Shown one piece after another: positions 30,434 to 30,838 of a DNA stretch of 30,838 bases (position 1 is its first letter; every line of letters starts with the position of its first letter). The stretch spans positions 1 to 30,838 of the forward strand of contig BBXU01003182.1 in NCBI GenBank assembly GCA_001598975.1, written 5' to 3'. The notes under the pieces were generated by a model. That model ran no database searches. It had not been told where the DNA came from and worked only from the letters and a program-made list of their open reading frames with translations. The position numbers and the translations under genes were made by a program. The DNA comes from Parachlorella kessleri. Its lineage: Eukaryota; Chlorophyta; Trebouxiophyceae; Chlorellales; Chlorellaceae.

Positions 30434-30838
30434 CCTGCAAGACCTTGTACCACATGTTGCACATGTCCAAGACCGTGACCGGCACATAGACCGGCACATA
30501 CAGGTCTGGCTGGGTGGGCGTGCCTTGTGCCGAGATACAACAAGGGAACTAGCTCGTGGCGGCGCCAAGACAATTGGCAGCCGGTTGGGCAGCATCGGAA
30601 GGGTGGCATATTCAGCGCACTTCGCGAGTAGCTGTACGAGGGCGCTTACCCGACACCGCGGATTGGTGGCCTTGCTCCTGAGGGACTCCCCACAGCTCGC
30701 ACCAGGCGCAACAGAAATGAAATGGTTGTCCGGACGGCGGCAGTGCAGCTGTCGACGGGGCCTCCTCCTTTCTTCTTTCTGGGCGCGCGGCGCTGCGGTT
30801 ACCGGCGGGAACCGGCTCACGCAATAGGGCAAAGCAGA
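30434..30838 (-). other. 5' region of the secreted-protein gene at the right window edge
   Basis: The minus strand is GC-rich with no clear separate gene. It contains a possible small intron (donor GTAAGC at about 30647, acceptor TACAG at about 30632) and a possible acceptor GTCTTGCAG directly before the ATG at 30433, so it may hold 5' untranslated exons or extra coding exons that begin outside the window. Confidence 0.35.
30477..30500. repeat. 12-bp perfect tandem duplication (GACCGGCACATA twice)
   Basis: Two exact copies, 30477-30488 and 30489-30500, lie just upstream of the preferred start of the secreted-protein gene. If translation began further upstream in the same frame, they would encode a doubled MCRS motif. 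Confidence 0.9.

Noticed and set aside
1..30838. CRISPR array, insertion sequence, prophage or biosynthetic cluster
   Set aside because: There are no regularly spaced repeats, transposase frames, terminal inverted repeats with target duplications, or prokaryotic operon layout. All strong coding signals are spliced nuclear genes.

Overview
This window is nuclear DNA of a green alga (Chlorophyta). The genes are broken into many short exons. Introns are mostly 100-500 bases, with GT(G/A)AG-type donors and (T)GCAG acceptors. Candidate poly(A) signals have the green-algal TGTAA form. Coding sequence is rich in CAG/GCN codons with low-complexity Ser/Ala/Gly/Gln tracts. The main gene is a chloroplast envelope protein of the green lineage. 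There is no bacterial, phage, CRISPR or organellar signature. I cannot name the genus.

Layout, left to right. (1) 247-345, plus strand: the last exon of a gene running off the left edge, which encodes a leucine-zipper heptad pattern ending in a stop and is probably the end of a bZIP transcription factor. A long 3' region follows, with a TGTAA at 1668. (2) 6785-3229, minus strand: a seven-exon gene for a 597-residue protein with a signal peptide, an eight-cysteine lipid-transfer-like domain, a long acidic linker and a C-terminal hydrophobic segment. (3) 7412-27918, plus strand: a 39-exon gene for a 3167-residue TIC236/TamB-family protein. I rebuilt it exon by exon with every junction in phase. 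It fills two thirds of the window. (4) 30433-29225, minus strand: a six-exon gene for a 166-residue secreted protein of unknown function; its 5' end may extend past the right edge.

Genes 2 and 3 are divergent, with 626 bases between start codons that must hold both promoters. Genes 1/2 and 3/4 are convergent. Nothing suggests the four genes form one pathway. TIC236 is known to span the space between the chloroplast envelopes and link the TIC channel to TOC75 during protein import. The two signal-peptide proteins look destined for the endomembrane system or cell surface.

I saw no previously undescribed multi-gene system. The points most worth checking are the roughly 1000-residue low-complexity insertion in TIC236, two GC-AG introns in that gene, the lipid-transfer-like membrane protein, the unknown secreted protein, a 61-bp tandem duplication at a splice acceptor, and a perfect 26-bp palindrome. 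All gene models come from reading the sequence by eye, without transcript data.
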